Below are positions 13,601-25,900 of a stretch of DNA of 64,000 nucleotides, piece by piece. The DNA is from Anarhynchus alexandrinus. Taxonomy: Eukaryota; Chordata; Aves; Charadriiformes; Charadriidae. Position numbers and translations under genes: made by a program. The notes under the pieces were generated by a model. That model was given only the letters and a program-made list of their open reading frames with translations, was not told the origin of the DNA and ran no database searches. The DNA lies in assembly GCA_008711295.1 (NCBI GenBank), contig VUYV01000120.1:421989-485988 (forward strand). Reading direction: 5' to 3'. Position 1 is the first letter of the stretch, and each line of letters starts with the position of its first letter.

Positions 13601-16600
13601 CAGTTTCCACGTTGCTAAAATCACATCTCCCTTTATTTCTTTTTGTAACAGTTGGTACCTCTGATTCAGCACCCCTCCCAGTCCCCTGCCTTCCCCAGCT
13701 CCATTCATTCCAAATAAATATGTTTTTCAGAAAGGAGAGACCTGCCTGGCAAAGGGAAAGGTAGGACAAAGGGGGAGATGGGCAAGAAAGGGGAGAAAAA
13801 TCTAGGCAAAAGGCAGATGGACCTTTTCTGGGGCTCCTGCCCAAGATAAATTCTGTGTCCCTTTGCAGGGACAGAAGCAAGCAGGAGCCACGGGGTCTGC
13901 AGCAGCAAGAAGGTGAACATGATTAAAACAAGGCTGAACCAGGCTGGTAGGATCACAGCTCAGGGACCTTTTGAGGAGCTGCAGCTGTACACCAGACTTC
14001 CACATCATAAGCATGCTCCTATGCATTTTCCCCGGTGCTTATAGAAGGGCAGGTTTGCCGAGCTCAGCAGGAGCTGGAGGCCTGAAGGGAGCAGCTGCCT
14101 CCGAGAGATCTGGCTCCCAGTGCCAGCCAGACCCTGAGCTTGGCAGGGGCCAGCCTGCCCTTCAGGGGGAGGCTTCTCTTACTCCCAGGGTCCTCTGTTT
14201 CTAAACCGAGCTCAGCCCCAAGAAGGTGATGACTTAAGAAGCCCTGGCTCGTGGCTGCGCGACAGGGACCAATCTGTGACCCAGCAGTAGTGCAGATTAG
14301 GGAGGCTGGATCCTGCCCTCTTGCTTAGGAGCGTCGAAGATCCCACTGAGCACTCAGCTGGACTTGCTGTAACCCAGCTCTGTTGTCAGTGAGCTGACAG
14401 GGGACGCTGGCTGTTAGCAGTGTGAGATACCTGCAGTATGGGCAGTACACTGCCGGAGTGAGAAATAAATCCAGGTAAGTCACAGGGCTTGCAACGGCTG
14501 GTGCTGGGCTCCTGCGGGTGTTCCCGATGGAGCTGCCATGCCCCAGCATGGCGCAACACTTACATTCAAAATCAAACATGGTGTACAGTCCCACCTCAAA
14601 GGTATGTGTGTGTACGTATCCTGAGAGCTGCAGGAATACCTCTTTGCTGAGTGTGCAGAGTTACTTGGGTTTGCAAAATGGTATCAATTGACAGAGCAAA
14701 TTATTAATGGAACAGACGCTGGCAGGGGCAGAGAGGTTTGGAAAGCTCGTCAGGATACTCACCCACCCAGCTCCAGCCACATTCCCTCCTCGTGCCTCGC
14801 ATCTCTGTTTCCAAGCTAATTTGTAATCCATTGCAATAGCTCTCAGTCTCTCCTGTGCTTTGAGTTTGCAAATCAGTCTGCCTGTCTAGAGCCATATCAA
14901 ATGTTTTCAACCAGCTCCACTCTTTCACCCCTGTCAGCCACGCTGACTAGATGAGCAGGCTCTGGAGTCAGGCAGGACTGGCAGACGTGACCTTCTGTGA
15001 ATCAGCTGTAGACGGGCTCCATCTAAGGGGACTAAAGACGCTCTCCAGCAAAGCTCGCCATGGTAATTTAAGACTTTACCATCTGTGACTTCCCCTTTTT
15101 TAGGACTTGCCATTTCATAGTGGAAGAGAAGTAATACTTGCTCCCACCTTCACTCGCTTGCTCCACATTCCCCCTCATCAGCTTAAATCAGCTCTGAAAG
15201 CCGGGGCAGTGGTCATACTGACACAGGGCTAGTGCTTAGTCTGCCACAAAGACATCTCCCTCTACTTTTCTGTGTTCCTCAGGAAACAGTATCACATCTT
15301 CAGACGTGGTCTTTGCTGAGAAATAGGTGATTTTTTTTTTCCCCCACAATAATTAACTCCATGAAGACAAAACACTTTTGTTTTGCTCTGGGAGCTGCAA
15401 TAGGCAATGTCAACTCTAGAAGCAGCTGCTGGCTGCAGCTGAATTCATTTTTTCTGTTTTTTCTCCCTTGGAATATGTAGAGTAAGGTAAAGCAGCACAC
15501 TTTGTAAATGATTCTCAATTTTACTAAATTTCTTCAGTGGGAAGGAAGCCTGAAAAAGCCTTTTAAAACATAAAAGTATTTTGCTGAGGTGCTTTCAACT
15601 ATTCTTTTCATTTTAAGCAATACTTTATTTAGAAATTTTCCGTACTGTTTTGAAGGCTCAAAAACCCCATTCTGGGTCATTTTTATGTTTCTTTGCATTG
15701 ATAAATAATTTTTCCCACATTTTGGTTTGCACAAAATGTCTGTGTTTTTTCATTGTGGTTGACCTGAATTCCCAACATAGATCTGATTTTATTAATGTTT
15801 TTTTAACATGAAAGAACCAAACCATCAGCTATTAGCACAGCTCGGAGTGCATCTTGCCTGTTTATCTCACAGTAGAAAAGACGCTTTCCTTTGCTTCATT
15901 ACATCCTATTTTATACAGATAGTCTCCTTGTGTTGCCCTGACAATTCCTCTGCCTCCTCTTGGCTGTCCTCACCTCTCCAGGCCTTTCTGTTGTATCCTT
16001 CTGCTCTATGTAGGTCACTACTGCACTTCCCTGGAGTCTCCCCTTGTCGTTTCTGAAATGAGATGCTTCATTAGCCACTCTCCAGTCTTCTGGCACTACT
16101 GACTTCTGCAGTCAGCTTGCAGACACCTCTGCTAGTGGCTGTCTTCCTCCTCTTGCTGTTTGCCCTGCAGAAATAGTACCAAACACATCCATGAGTCAGA
16201 AACTCCGGGGAATGCCCATTAGTGTGCGCTGGGTTTCTCCCGGGTGTGTTTCACACTCTGCATCTTATGGAACCTCATTATGTTTCTTTTGTCTTTAGAT
16301 GCTCGGCATAGCTAATATTTGAGGAGGACAGATAAAAGGTTTTAACATTTTTTTTTAATCCCTTAAATCGCTGTATTTTGGGGTAGAGGGAGGAGATTTG
16401 CAAATAAGAAGCAGCTCTATGCTTCCAGCTCAAATGGCACTTATTTTACCCTAAGAAAAAGAAAACTAAATGAAGAGGAAGAGAACTATGTATATGAGTC
16501 TGTGTGGCTCCCTGCCCCCTCCAACAGGAGCCTCGAAACCGAACAAGGCATGGCAGTTGTCTTCTGCGGGGAAGAGCCATTTCAAAGGTAGGAAATGGGG

Positions 16601-18736
16601 AGAACAAAGCGTGCATGTTCCAGAGCCCTGCACACAATCACCAACAAATAAGCCTGGCAGCGTCTTCGTTTTCTGTAGGAGTGTGCTCCATACAGCTAAT
16701 CCCCTCGTCCTGAGTTGCCATCTGGAGTATGCCACGAGCGGGTCTGCGTAACAGCGGTGTTGCAAGCCTGTGACAAGCCGGGCAGCGCACTGAGGGCCTG
16801 CCAGCAGCCACGGGCTGTTCTTGCTCAGTCACACTTGGAGCCTAATACACAAAATGTACTTGGTGAAGGGCACCCGCCTCTTGTGAGAGGTCTCCTGGAA
16901 ATAAGAACCTCCCTCGTATCAGCAGTATTTCCCTCCCACAGTTTGGGAGTGGGATGGCCCTCAGCGCGCTGCTCAGAGAGCCACCAGCACACCTGTGCCG
17001 GGGAGACTTTCAGACCGCAGGAGAAATATCAACGTTGATCAAAACCTGCTGAAGCCTGGTGAGAGGATGCTTGGCTCCCACTTTGCTAGAAATGGCCTTT
17101 CTCTGGTCTCAACACCAGGTGAAGTCCATGTGGCAGCCGATCACCCTGTTACTCACCCAGCAGCCGCCTGCAGTGCTCACTGCTCCTGAGCACACACGGC
17201 CCCTCTTGACCACTCATCCCAGCCAGCAGTGTCCCAGTTGCCCAGTGTACTGGTGCAGGACAGCCAGCAGAGCCCCAGTAGCTCAGCTGGAAAGCCCCTG
17301 GGCATCCCCTCGTCTCTGCCGAGCCGGGGAGCTGTGCCTCTCCCCTGGCGCGGCACCACGGGACCCACAGTGCCCCCCACTCTTCAGCCACCACAAGTGT
17401 TTTGATGGGGAAACATGGGGTGTCTGTGGACTCTTTACAGCTATTGCTGTTTCTGCTTCTGCTGGATGATATGTTTTTTGTCTCTCCTGTCCTTTCCTAG
17501 CTTCATCAGCATCCTAATTGTGCTCAGCTCCCTTTTAGGTCAGGCACGTGTAGGCAAGTGCAAGTTTCCAGACTCCTGGCAAATATTTCTATTGGAAGAG
17601 GGGAAAAATGGCTCAAAAAGTGCAGCCAAGGCCTGATGGCCATAACCGTACAGGACTATTTATTTCCCCTTTTTAGGCCTGTGCTCTTTATCGGACTGTC
17701 AGAGCAGCAACAGCTCCTGGCAGTGGGGGTTCTTCCCACCCAACGATCTCGAAGCTGTCTGCTGAGAGCAGTACACTCTCGCTAATCACACTTCAGGGAC
17801 ACGGCGAAGGAAGAACGGAGACGTGACATGATCTCCTGCCTGCCCTGCCTTGCTCCTGTCTCTCCTGACAGCTGCAATTTCTCTCCACCTTGAAACTAGG
17901 GCCCTTGTGTCACAGAAGAAGTAGAAAATCATCCATTAATCTTCTTACTGTTTTTCCCCTGGGAACTGCTGTGTTTGTTCAGGCAGGGATGCATTTGCTC
18001 AGAAAGGCAAGCGCTGCCCATTGTCAGCGGCCACCCTTTCTCTGCCCCACTCTGGAGGGCTCTCCCACTGGGGAGGCAGCAGCAGCCTCCTGCTCGATGT
18101 GCATCACTGGTAAACTGCCAGACAGGTCACCCTCCACTCCAGAAGCAAGGCACCCAGCCCCTTTGTTGACATTAACCTCAATAATGAAAGGTGCACCTTC
18201 TGTTTGTAAAGAAAAAGAGAAAAAAGGCAAAGGTTTGGATCATGTGTCCCCCTGCCCCTCCCTCCAATGGCTTTGATCCATTTTGGGCTTTGGTCCAAAA
18301 GCTCATTAAAAGGAAAGTACAGCCAAGTATTGCTCTGAAAGAGAGGAAAAAATGGCTCATCCATCAGAAGAGAGACAAACAGTGTCAGATACTGGTTGCT
18401 AATTTGCTCTCCCCAGGGAGATCTGCTTCTTTTTAACCAGAAGAGCATTTTGCCACAGAGGGATGCTGAGTCAGCCTGATGCGTTCTTACCCTGGGCTTC
18501 TCCCTTTCCCAGCATGACCCCAAGGCGGGCATCTCCCATACCTGTTGACCTCTGAGGTGCTGGCTGGGCATTCCTTGGGGAAGGGACACCTCACCAATGC
18601 TAGATGGCACGTAGCATCTTTTGGAACAGCTGAAATGTGGTGAATAGATGCATCCTGTAACAGCAGAATGGTGGCAAATAGGTAAATTCAAAAGAGAGAA
18701 ACCAGTCTGAACCATAACTCTATTATTCTATTAATC
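10621..18736. other. Intergenic spacer with moderately GC-rich patches
   Basis: No gene is recognised. Local GC rises around 14.0-14.3 kb and 16.7-17.4 kb. A few CpGs cluster near 17300-17360, but density falls well short of an obvious CpG island. Many overlapping open frames on both strands fill these GC-rich patches, the longest being 203 codons at 18104-18715 on minus. None has a domain or splice-bounded structure, and the overlap on both strands points to base composition as the cause. A T-run lies at 15331-15340. Confidence 0.55.
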
Positions 18737-19100
18737 TGGAGAAAAGAAGGCTGAGGGGAAACCTTATTAGTCTCTACAACTACCTGAAAGGAGGTTGTAG
18801 TGAGGTGGGGGTCGGTCTCTTCTCCCAAGTAACAGGCGATAGGACAAGACAAAATGGCCTCAAGTTGAGCCAGGGGAGGTTTAGATTGGATACCAGGAAA
18901 AATTTCTTCACTGAAAGCGTTATCATTGGAATGTGTTGCCCAGGGAAGTGGTTGAGTCACCATCCCTGGAGGTATTCAAAAGACACGTAGATGTGGTGCT
19001 GAGGGACACAGTTTAGTGGTGGACTTGGCAGTGTTAGGTTTATGGTTGGACTCGACGATCTTAAGGATCTTTTCCAACATAAATGATTCCATGATTCTGT
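18737..19100 (+). mobile_element. CR1 LINE, 3' end fragment
   Basis: CR1 3' end in plus orientation, truncated at 5'. Visible blocks are GAGAAAAGAAGGCTGAGGGG at the start, a block resembling GGTTTAGATTGGATACCAGG near 18879, AAAAATTTCTTCACTGAAAG near 18898, GTTGCCCAGGGAAGTGGTTG near 18935, GGTTGGACTCGACGATCTTA near 19044, and a terminal ATGATTCCATGATTCTGT. It is better preserved than the copy at 10.3-10.6 kb. No coding capacity is left. Confidence 0.95.
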
Positions 19101-22100
19101 AAGAGCCAAGTAAAGAAAAATAAGACATTTCTTCAAGGGGGTTTTGTTAAGCATATTTCAGGACAAAACTAGTTATCTCAGTGATACCAATACTCAACAG
19201 AGTTCCTGGTCAGGCCAAGGACTATGGAGAAAGCTAGATGAAGATGCAAATGCTGCATGACAATGAGGACTTTTTTTTTTGTCCAAAAGAAGGGGAAGGG
19301 GGCTAATTAGTTCAAATCATCATTGTCAAACTAACTGTGGACCTCTTCATTGTGGAGATTGTAAGTTTGGTGGGTAAAGGTAAAAAAATTTACATGTTTA
19401 AATTTAGTTTTCACCCAGGCATTTTCTTTGGGAAAACACAATATTTTGACTAAAAAACACAGAATGATACATAATTCAAAGTGGAACATGTTTGGTGGCT
19501 CAGAAAAATGACTCACTGCCAGAGCTCCCATATAACCATAACTGGGGAATCGTTTTGGCAGGTTGTTTTCCAGTGGGGTCCTGCAGGCAACTGCAGTGTT
19601 AATCTTGCCTCTTCTCCTGCATTAACTGTGGCTCATGCTCTGTGTATGTGTGCTTGTGTAAGTGTGTACCTCTTTTACTGGCGGGTTTGCACTTGCCTAC
19701 AGTGACTGTTCCTTGATCCCATATCTTTAATGGCTTTTATCAAGGGTCTGAAGGGCAACAGCATGAATCCTGCATTGATCATGTTTGCAAGCGGTACAGA
19801 AGTTGGATCCTGGTGCAGAAGGAGGAGATCTGCTTACTGATGCAGTGCAGCCAAGACTGGTCAGTAGCATGGGCACAACGTGAAAGGTCTGCTTGGCAAC
19901 TGCACTGAAAGCCCTGCCTCACTGTGGGACCTGCTGGGAGGTCTGTCTCTCTGGTTAAATCAAGCTTTCTGTCTGTAGGCATTCCCATCACAACACACCA
20001 GTGCAGGGGTACTCAGTCTGGCAGGCGGGAGCACAGTAACAGCAAATGAGGGGAAGTTCCATCTCAACAAATTCAGCCTGGAAATAAAGCCCAGATTTTT
20101 CACGGTCAGGGGAACATCTCCTCGCCACAGGTTGCCAAAAGTTGTGGTCACTGGACACTTAGCATTGGGATGGGATGTTTGTCCAAATGATGTGCTCATG
20201 TTCACGTGGAGTTGATTCAGGGAAGGCCTGTGGCCTCTGCTGGTAGTTTTCATGCCCTTTTCATCTGAGGATTCAAAAAATTTTTGCCACTGAAAATGTA
20301 GATCCCTTAGAAATGACATTTATTTAGATTGTAATACAGTTGTAGAACAGTTTTCGTCATCTAAAACCAGTCTGCACTGTAGGTCAGCTGTCACAAGGTA
20401 ACCCTGGCAGTCCTGTCTAGCTCATCCAAAACCTGGTGCTTGTACCAACTTATTCTCAAGAGAAAGATGTATCCTCTAGTACAGCATTAGTCAGCAGTCT
20501 CCTCTGTTTCAGCAGTTGCTGGTTTTTAGTCATTGGAAGGAGGGCTGCTTTAAGAAATACCATTTGAGTCATAGGGAAATTGAGCAGGGGTCAAGTCTCA
20601 CTGTCCTGAGTAGGAAGTTGCACTCCCACTTCCTTCCTGCCTCTTTCCAGAAGATGTCGATAATCCTCTCCCTCCCGCCTTTCTGTCACCGAGCTGCCTG
20701 GCGAGTGAAACCTGCCCCGACACCCTTAGGAGCCTGTGAAACGCTCCCAAAAATGGCTTCTCCCAAACCCCACTAGCTGCCTCCTTTGGTGAAGCTGCAG
20801 GGTATCACTAAGACTTTTTTGTGAACCCTTGGCTACTCAGCTTCATGCCTCTCCCTTAATGTATGTCTTATGGCTCCTGGAAAGGTGAGAAATAAAGTGC
20901 CTCCAGCTGTGGGACACTGGGCTGAGGGCCTGGAGGGTGGTGCAGAGCTCTCCACAGCTGTGTCCTGCTGTTAGCATCTCTTCCTACTAGGTCACCACGC
21001 CTGAGCAATGCCCACTGGACCAAAGCACTTTGTCAGCTTTAAGTAGTATTGGTTTTGCTGCAAGTTGAATGTTTCCTGCTTAGTAATTGATGCATAACAC
21101 AAGGCAACTATGATTTAATCTCATTTTGCAAATGGGGAAAGTTTAGGTCTGTTCCTGTAAGTGACACCATGGAGGGTTGTGACAAAGAGCCATGTGAAGA
21201 AGTGGGCTAATTCTTGGGCCAGCTTACCAAGGAGGAAACGGCTGAGGATACTTTGCTCTTAGCGCAGTTGGATGCCTTTGTGCTTCGTAAGCAGTGCCCG
21301 AGGCAGCGCTTCCTCCCTTCAGCACACGAAGGAAGGAAACTCAGTAGTGATAACTTATGGTGGAAGGTAGTGCTGGCTCGCAAGCCGCAGGGAGGATGTG
21401 ACTCCACACATGTCACTGGAGTTGGCCCAGGAGCTGTGCCAGGGGAGTTTCCAGCGGCCATCGCCATTGTGCCAGCAGAGACAGGGCCTCCCCAGCTTGG
21501 ATGCCACGTCTGGCTAAGGAGAGACCCTGGATGAGGAGAAAGGGCTTAGCTGCCCCAGTAATAACAAAAGCACTGCGGGTGCCCACACTACCCTGTCGAG
21601 GTGGGGTGGAAAGAGAGAAAGGGGAGCTTTCTGGCTGGTTTAGAGGAGACCTGCACATCTGAGAGATCTCCACTTCAGAAATATGTGTCTTCATCGCCTC
21701 GGACATGTCAGTGCCTTCACTGAGTGCTTTGGCTGCCAGACCCAATTCACTGTATATAATACACTTAACCCAGGGTTCACAAAGCTGTCTGTAGTCCTTG
21801 ATTAAACCAGTGCCTTCCAGAAGTATGTAGGTAATAACACAGAATGAGTTTCATATGATTATATACCTTATATATTTTTTCAGTAATTTAAAACAATGTT
21901 AATTTTTATACACGCTGAAATACCACTGGCTCTCTAAGCTGATGTGAGGAGGGAACAAAACTGGGTTCGTGCTTCTTGCATTGGCAGGACGCATTTATCC
22001 AAGGCTAGCAGACAGCTTTGATAACACCAGCTGCAGGTGTTCATTCTTACTTTGTTAAAGGTGGTCTTGTGCCTCCTGTCCTGCTGAGCCCCACAGGTGG

Positions 22101-22669
22101 TGGGCTGACGGCTCTGGTGCTCCAGCCTCTCGGGCAGAGAGTGGACAACAGGCAGCTGTGAAAAATGGGGCGGCTCTGGCAAATGCTGGCAGCTCCTTGC
22201 TGTGCACACGGCAGTGGAGCATCCTCTGGGCTCGTGGTGGCTGCTCCTGTCAGCTTGCCTGCACACCGGCACTGGTGCCTTTGTGCCGTCGTGGTGCAGC
22301 AACTCGCCCTGCTGCAACTGAGGCAGTGTGGGTTTGTTCAGCTGCTCCATTTGCTGGATTCATTTTTATTTTCACTGTGACAGCTTTTACACTGAGAAAT
22401 CAAACTCTCCTCCCAGCTAAACCTTTATATTATTCCATTGCATTGCAATAGAAAATTAGAAAGACTATTATTGTCTGCCAACGCCTATACCTACAGTTAA
22501 TGTACTATTAGGGAATGAAAGAGGAGGCTCCAAATTCTTATTTTTAAGCAAAAATAAAATTATGATAAACTGTATCTCTTTTGCTTGCCGAAGGATTGGG
22601 TGTAAGAGAGGTTCCAGGCAAAAAGTCCAGGGACACTTGTAATCCTTCTTCTGAAACCCTGTCTTTCAT
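19101..22669. other. Intergenic spacer, no gene recognised
   Basis: No recognisable exon or RNA gene. Around 20029-20150 the wording weakly recalls the middle of a CR1 3' end (a GGGGAAGTTCCATCTCAACA stretch followed by a TTTTTCACGGTCAGG stretch), but it lacks the diagnostic 3' blocks and is left unassigned. A T-run lies at 19271-19280. Open frames at 21214-21745 overlap on both strands and look like chance. Confidence 0.5.
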
Positions 22670-22747
22670 NNNNNNNNNNNNNNNNNNNNNNNNNNNNNNN
22701 NNNNNNNNNNNNNNNNNNNNNNNNNNNNNNNNNNNNNNNNNNNNNNN
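22670..22747. other. Assembly gap (78 N)
   Basis: A run of 78 Ns. The sequence to its right is the middle of a CR1 3' end; the sequence to its left is not CR1. The missing bases must therefore include the 5' boundary of that element. Frames crossing the gap are artefacts. Confidence 0.98.
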
Positions 22748-22900
22748 CCCTGGAGGTGTTCAAGGCCAGGCTGGACGTGGCCTTGGGCAACCTGGTCTAG
22801 TGGGAGGTGTCCCTGCCTATGGCAGGGGGGTTGGAACTCGATGATCTTCAAGGTCCTTTCCAACCTAAACCATTCTATGATTCTATGATTCTATGATTCC
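22748..22900 (+). mobile_element. CR1 LINE 3' end with intact octamer tail
   Basis: The right part of a CR1 copy whose left part lies in the adjacent gap. It starts at CCCTGGAGGTGTTCAAGGCC, passes TTGGAACTCGATGATCTTCA, continues with GGTCCTTTCCAACC, and ends with three near-perfect ATTCTATG units. Its closeness to the common avian CR1 consensus and its intact tail make it one of the youngest copies in the window. Confidence 0.95.
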
Positions 22901-25900
22901 TTTGTGTATGGTCTGAGCTGTCAAGCAGGACACAGCATCTCTGCGAGCAGTGGGCACAGAGAGCTGCCACTGAGCATCACCGAGTGTAGGCAATAGCTAC
23001 TCTGCCTCTGTCAGCTGGATGCCTCTGCAAGGGGGTTATGAAAAGTTTGTCATTCCCTACATTGTCTACATATGGTAGAACCCTCTATAAACAGAAAGCA
23101 ATTAGGAAGGTAGTATCTAGAAAAGGTGTAAAAGACAAAAATCTCTGACTGGGTTTTACTGTAGTTTTAAGTAGAAATATCCCTGCGCACGGCTGTTGTG
23201 CCCAGATTTCCCCTAAGCAGGATTAGTTTGTGACCAGAGGGCAGCTCATCTGCGAGGCCAGGTAATCTATTTTGAAACTACATTTCTGAGGAGACCTCAT
23301 TATGTTGCCAAATGACACTGAGCTGGCCTAACACACCAGTCTTCCAGGGCAGCCAGGCACCACTCTCAGCAGTCAGATGATTTTCCTGACATTGTCTTGA
23401 GAAGCATGAGCTCAGGGTCTAGTGACCCTTGAATGGGGGGCAGAGGGCAGAGGAAAGGAAGGAGAGGGATGGCATTTGTGGATGGAAATGGAACAGGATC
23501 TGTGCCAGGATGTCATGTTGCACTGGGGTAAATCCCTGGCCACCAGGGAGCCCTGGCTTGGTAGACTTTATTGGGATGATGTGACATGTCCCAGAAGACT
23601 TCACACAGAAAATTGAGGTGTGTTTCTATGAGCCTATTCTTTATTTTGACCACTATGCAGAAACTAATCACAGGCATGCAGCAGAAATGACTGCAGCGTG
23701 TAATAGGTGGTGAACACGAAGGAAGTGTTCCTGCAGAGAAGTCTGAAGCCAGGGATAAGGTCAGGCTGGGCACCTGGACCATGATAGCAGAGGGTAAGTC
23801 CCACTGCTTGCTGCTGCCTCGCCCTGACCCAAAGCCGTGGTGACGGAAAAGTGACTTTCTGCAGGAATCAGGCTTGGGCAAGGGGTGCTGGGGAGTGAGC
23901 CCCACTGACAGGACATCAGCATTTCTGTAGCCTGGAATGGTTTGGACATGATACAAATCGATGACAGGCACCATGGCTGTACTCCAACATGAAGGAGAAA
24001 CAGTGGTGGGCATTGCTCTTACAGCAGTGTATCTCAAAGCAGTAGTTTTGTGGATATCTGAACATAGATTGTATGGTATTTTCCTCCTTGCAATGAACGA
24101 CAGATCGTTTGACTAAAAATAAAACCCAAATTCAGCCCAGAGTGGATTCCTCCAGAATATTGCTTTTGGCCAAACTGCTCTGAATTGGACAACAACGTCT
24201 GGAAAAGCTTCTGTGTCCCTTGACTGGCTAGAGAAAAAATTGTGCTTGATCTTGGCAAACATCCCAGCTCTCTTCAAAGCGCAGAATGCTTCTCTCCTTT
24301 TTGACCTCGTTGCTGTTGGACTCAGAGTTTAGAAGCTCTCAGTTTATTGCAACAAACTGAAAATGGCTGGTAGCTGAGTTCAATACATGCAGGAATATGG
24401 TGGTTTATTCTTCCTCCCGAAGGCACAGAAGAGAGGCTTTGTCCAGCCAAGCATTGCCCACAAAAGGTATAAAGCAGAGCAGATTTCATCAGCTCCAGCT
24501 CACAGACACTGCCCTTCTTAGGGGGAAAAACATCATTCTGTACCACATAAATCTATATTTTGCTCTGTGGGTCAGGAGACCTGTCTGCCATGTACCTGAC
24601 TGGGCTGCTGTAGGACCTGTCAGTAACAACATGCCACCTAATTTGCTCTTCTAAGGAACTCTGTTCCCCCAATTTGAAACACTGGAGTTAGTCATCATTA
24701 CCTTATTAGCCCACTCTTCCATGACGTAGTATGCCAGTACATTTTTAACTACGACTGTAGTGCTTCATGGCATTTATTCCATTGAAAGGCAAAGGAGAAA
24801 CATCTGTTTCGAAGGGAAGAGCAAGTATGAGTATAAAGTGCCTCCTCTATCCATGTGTGGTGAAGTCAGCTGCAGTGCTGTGGAGCTGGCCCTTGGGTTG
24901 GGCAGAGGGAAGCAAATCCTCCAGTCCATTTGTGGGGCACAGGAAAGGCAGATCCAGCCCCTTTGGGAACAGACACAAGCAGGGTGCCCGTCTTCCAACA
25001 TGGCCTGGCAGGTGCTGAAGACAGATGGGCCAAGAGACTCTGCAGCTGACTCTGCAGTTACTCACTAGTGAGATTTGCCCGGTTTCCCACCCACCTCCTG
25101 CCTGTGTCCTGAGAAGTGCAAGAATTTGATTTTCTGGCTGTTTCCTAGCTGGCTCCCAGCCCAAGGGGGTGAATCACAGCACCACTGTCCTGCAGCCAGA
25201 CTTGCCCTGAGCTGATCAGTCATCACCAATAGCATGTCCAGGAAGCAGGATGGCTCCTTCACTCCACCTCCTAGCATCCCTCAGACTTTGTGCTGGTATG
25301 GTCCCTGTATTGTTGCTGAATTAGTCAGGAAACCTGCGGAGGGCAATCCAAAGCACACGGGTGCTCCAAATTAGGCAGGCTTTTTACTGCATGCTAGGGA
25401 GTGTTGGCTCATACAAGTTGCGTGTCTACACCTAAATAAAGCGGAGAACCTTTTTCACATCAAAAAGACTACCCATTTTGTCTGAAACGGCCTCCCTTCC
25501 TCACCCCCCCACCACTACTTGCTCCTAGATCTGTATATCCACTTAGATATACAGGGTTTCAACTTTGTGGTTTTTTAATTTAAATTTGATTTTGAGAAAG
25601 AACGAGATGAGCTCCAAGTAACAGAATGTGATAGCTCTGGAATATTACACAGCATTAATCTCAGCAGTGAGTGGGAGCAAGACACTGAGGGATACGCAGC
25701 CTGAGAAAACCGGGGAGGCTCAGTAAGCAGCGAGAGCAGATAAAAGCAGGCAGCTCGGAAAGATTTGTGGAAGAGAAATGTCAGTATAAAGAAGGCAGAC
25801 AGGAGAGAGACAACGCAGGCCACTTCCAGGGCAGACCTTTCAGTGAGTGCCAGCAGCTCTGTGCTGCTGGATGTGGAATTGTTTTATGAGTTTCATTTCC

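Noticed and set aside
16715..17400. CpG island or promoter
   Set aside because: GC is raised but CpGs are sparse outside a small cluster near 17300-17360, and no transcript start or first exon is apparent.
18104..18715. 203-codon minus-strand open frame
   Set aside because: No domain, no splice context, overlaps several plus-strand frames in a GC-richer patch, and is adjacent to a CR1. Best explained by chance.
20029..20150. Possible CR1 fragment
   Set aside because: Only vague similarity to mid-3' CR1 wording; the diagnostic TTGGACT...GATGAT block and tail are absent.
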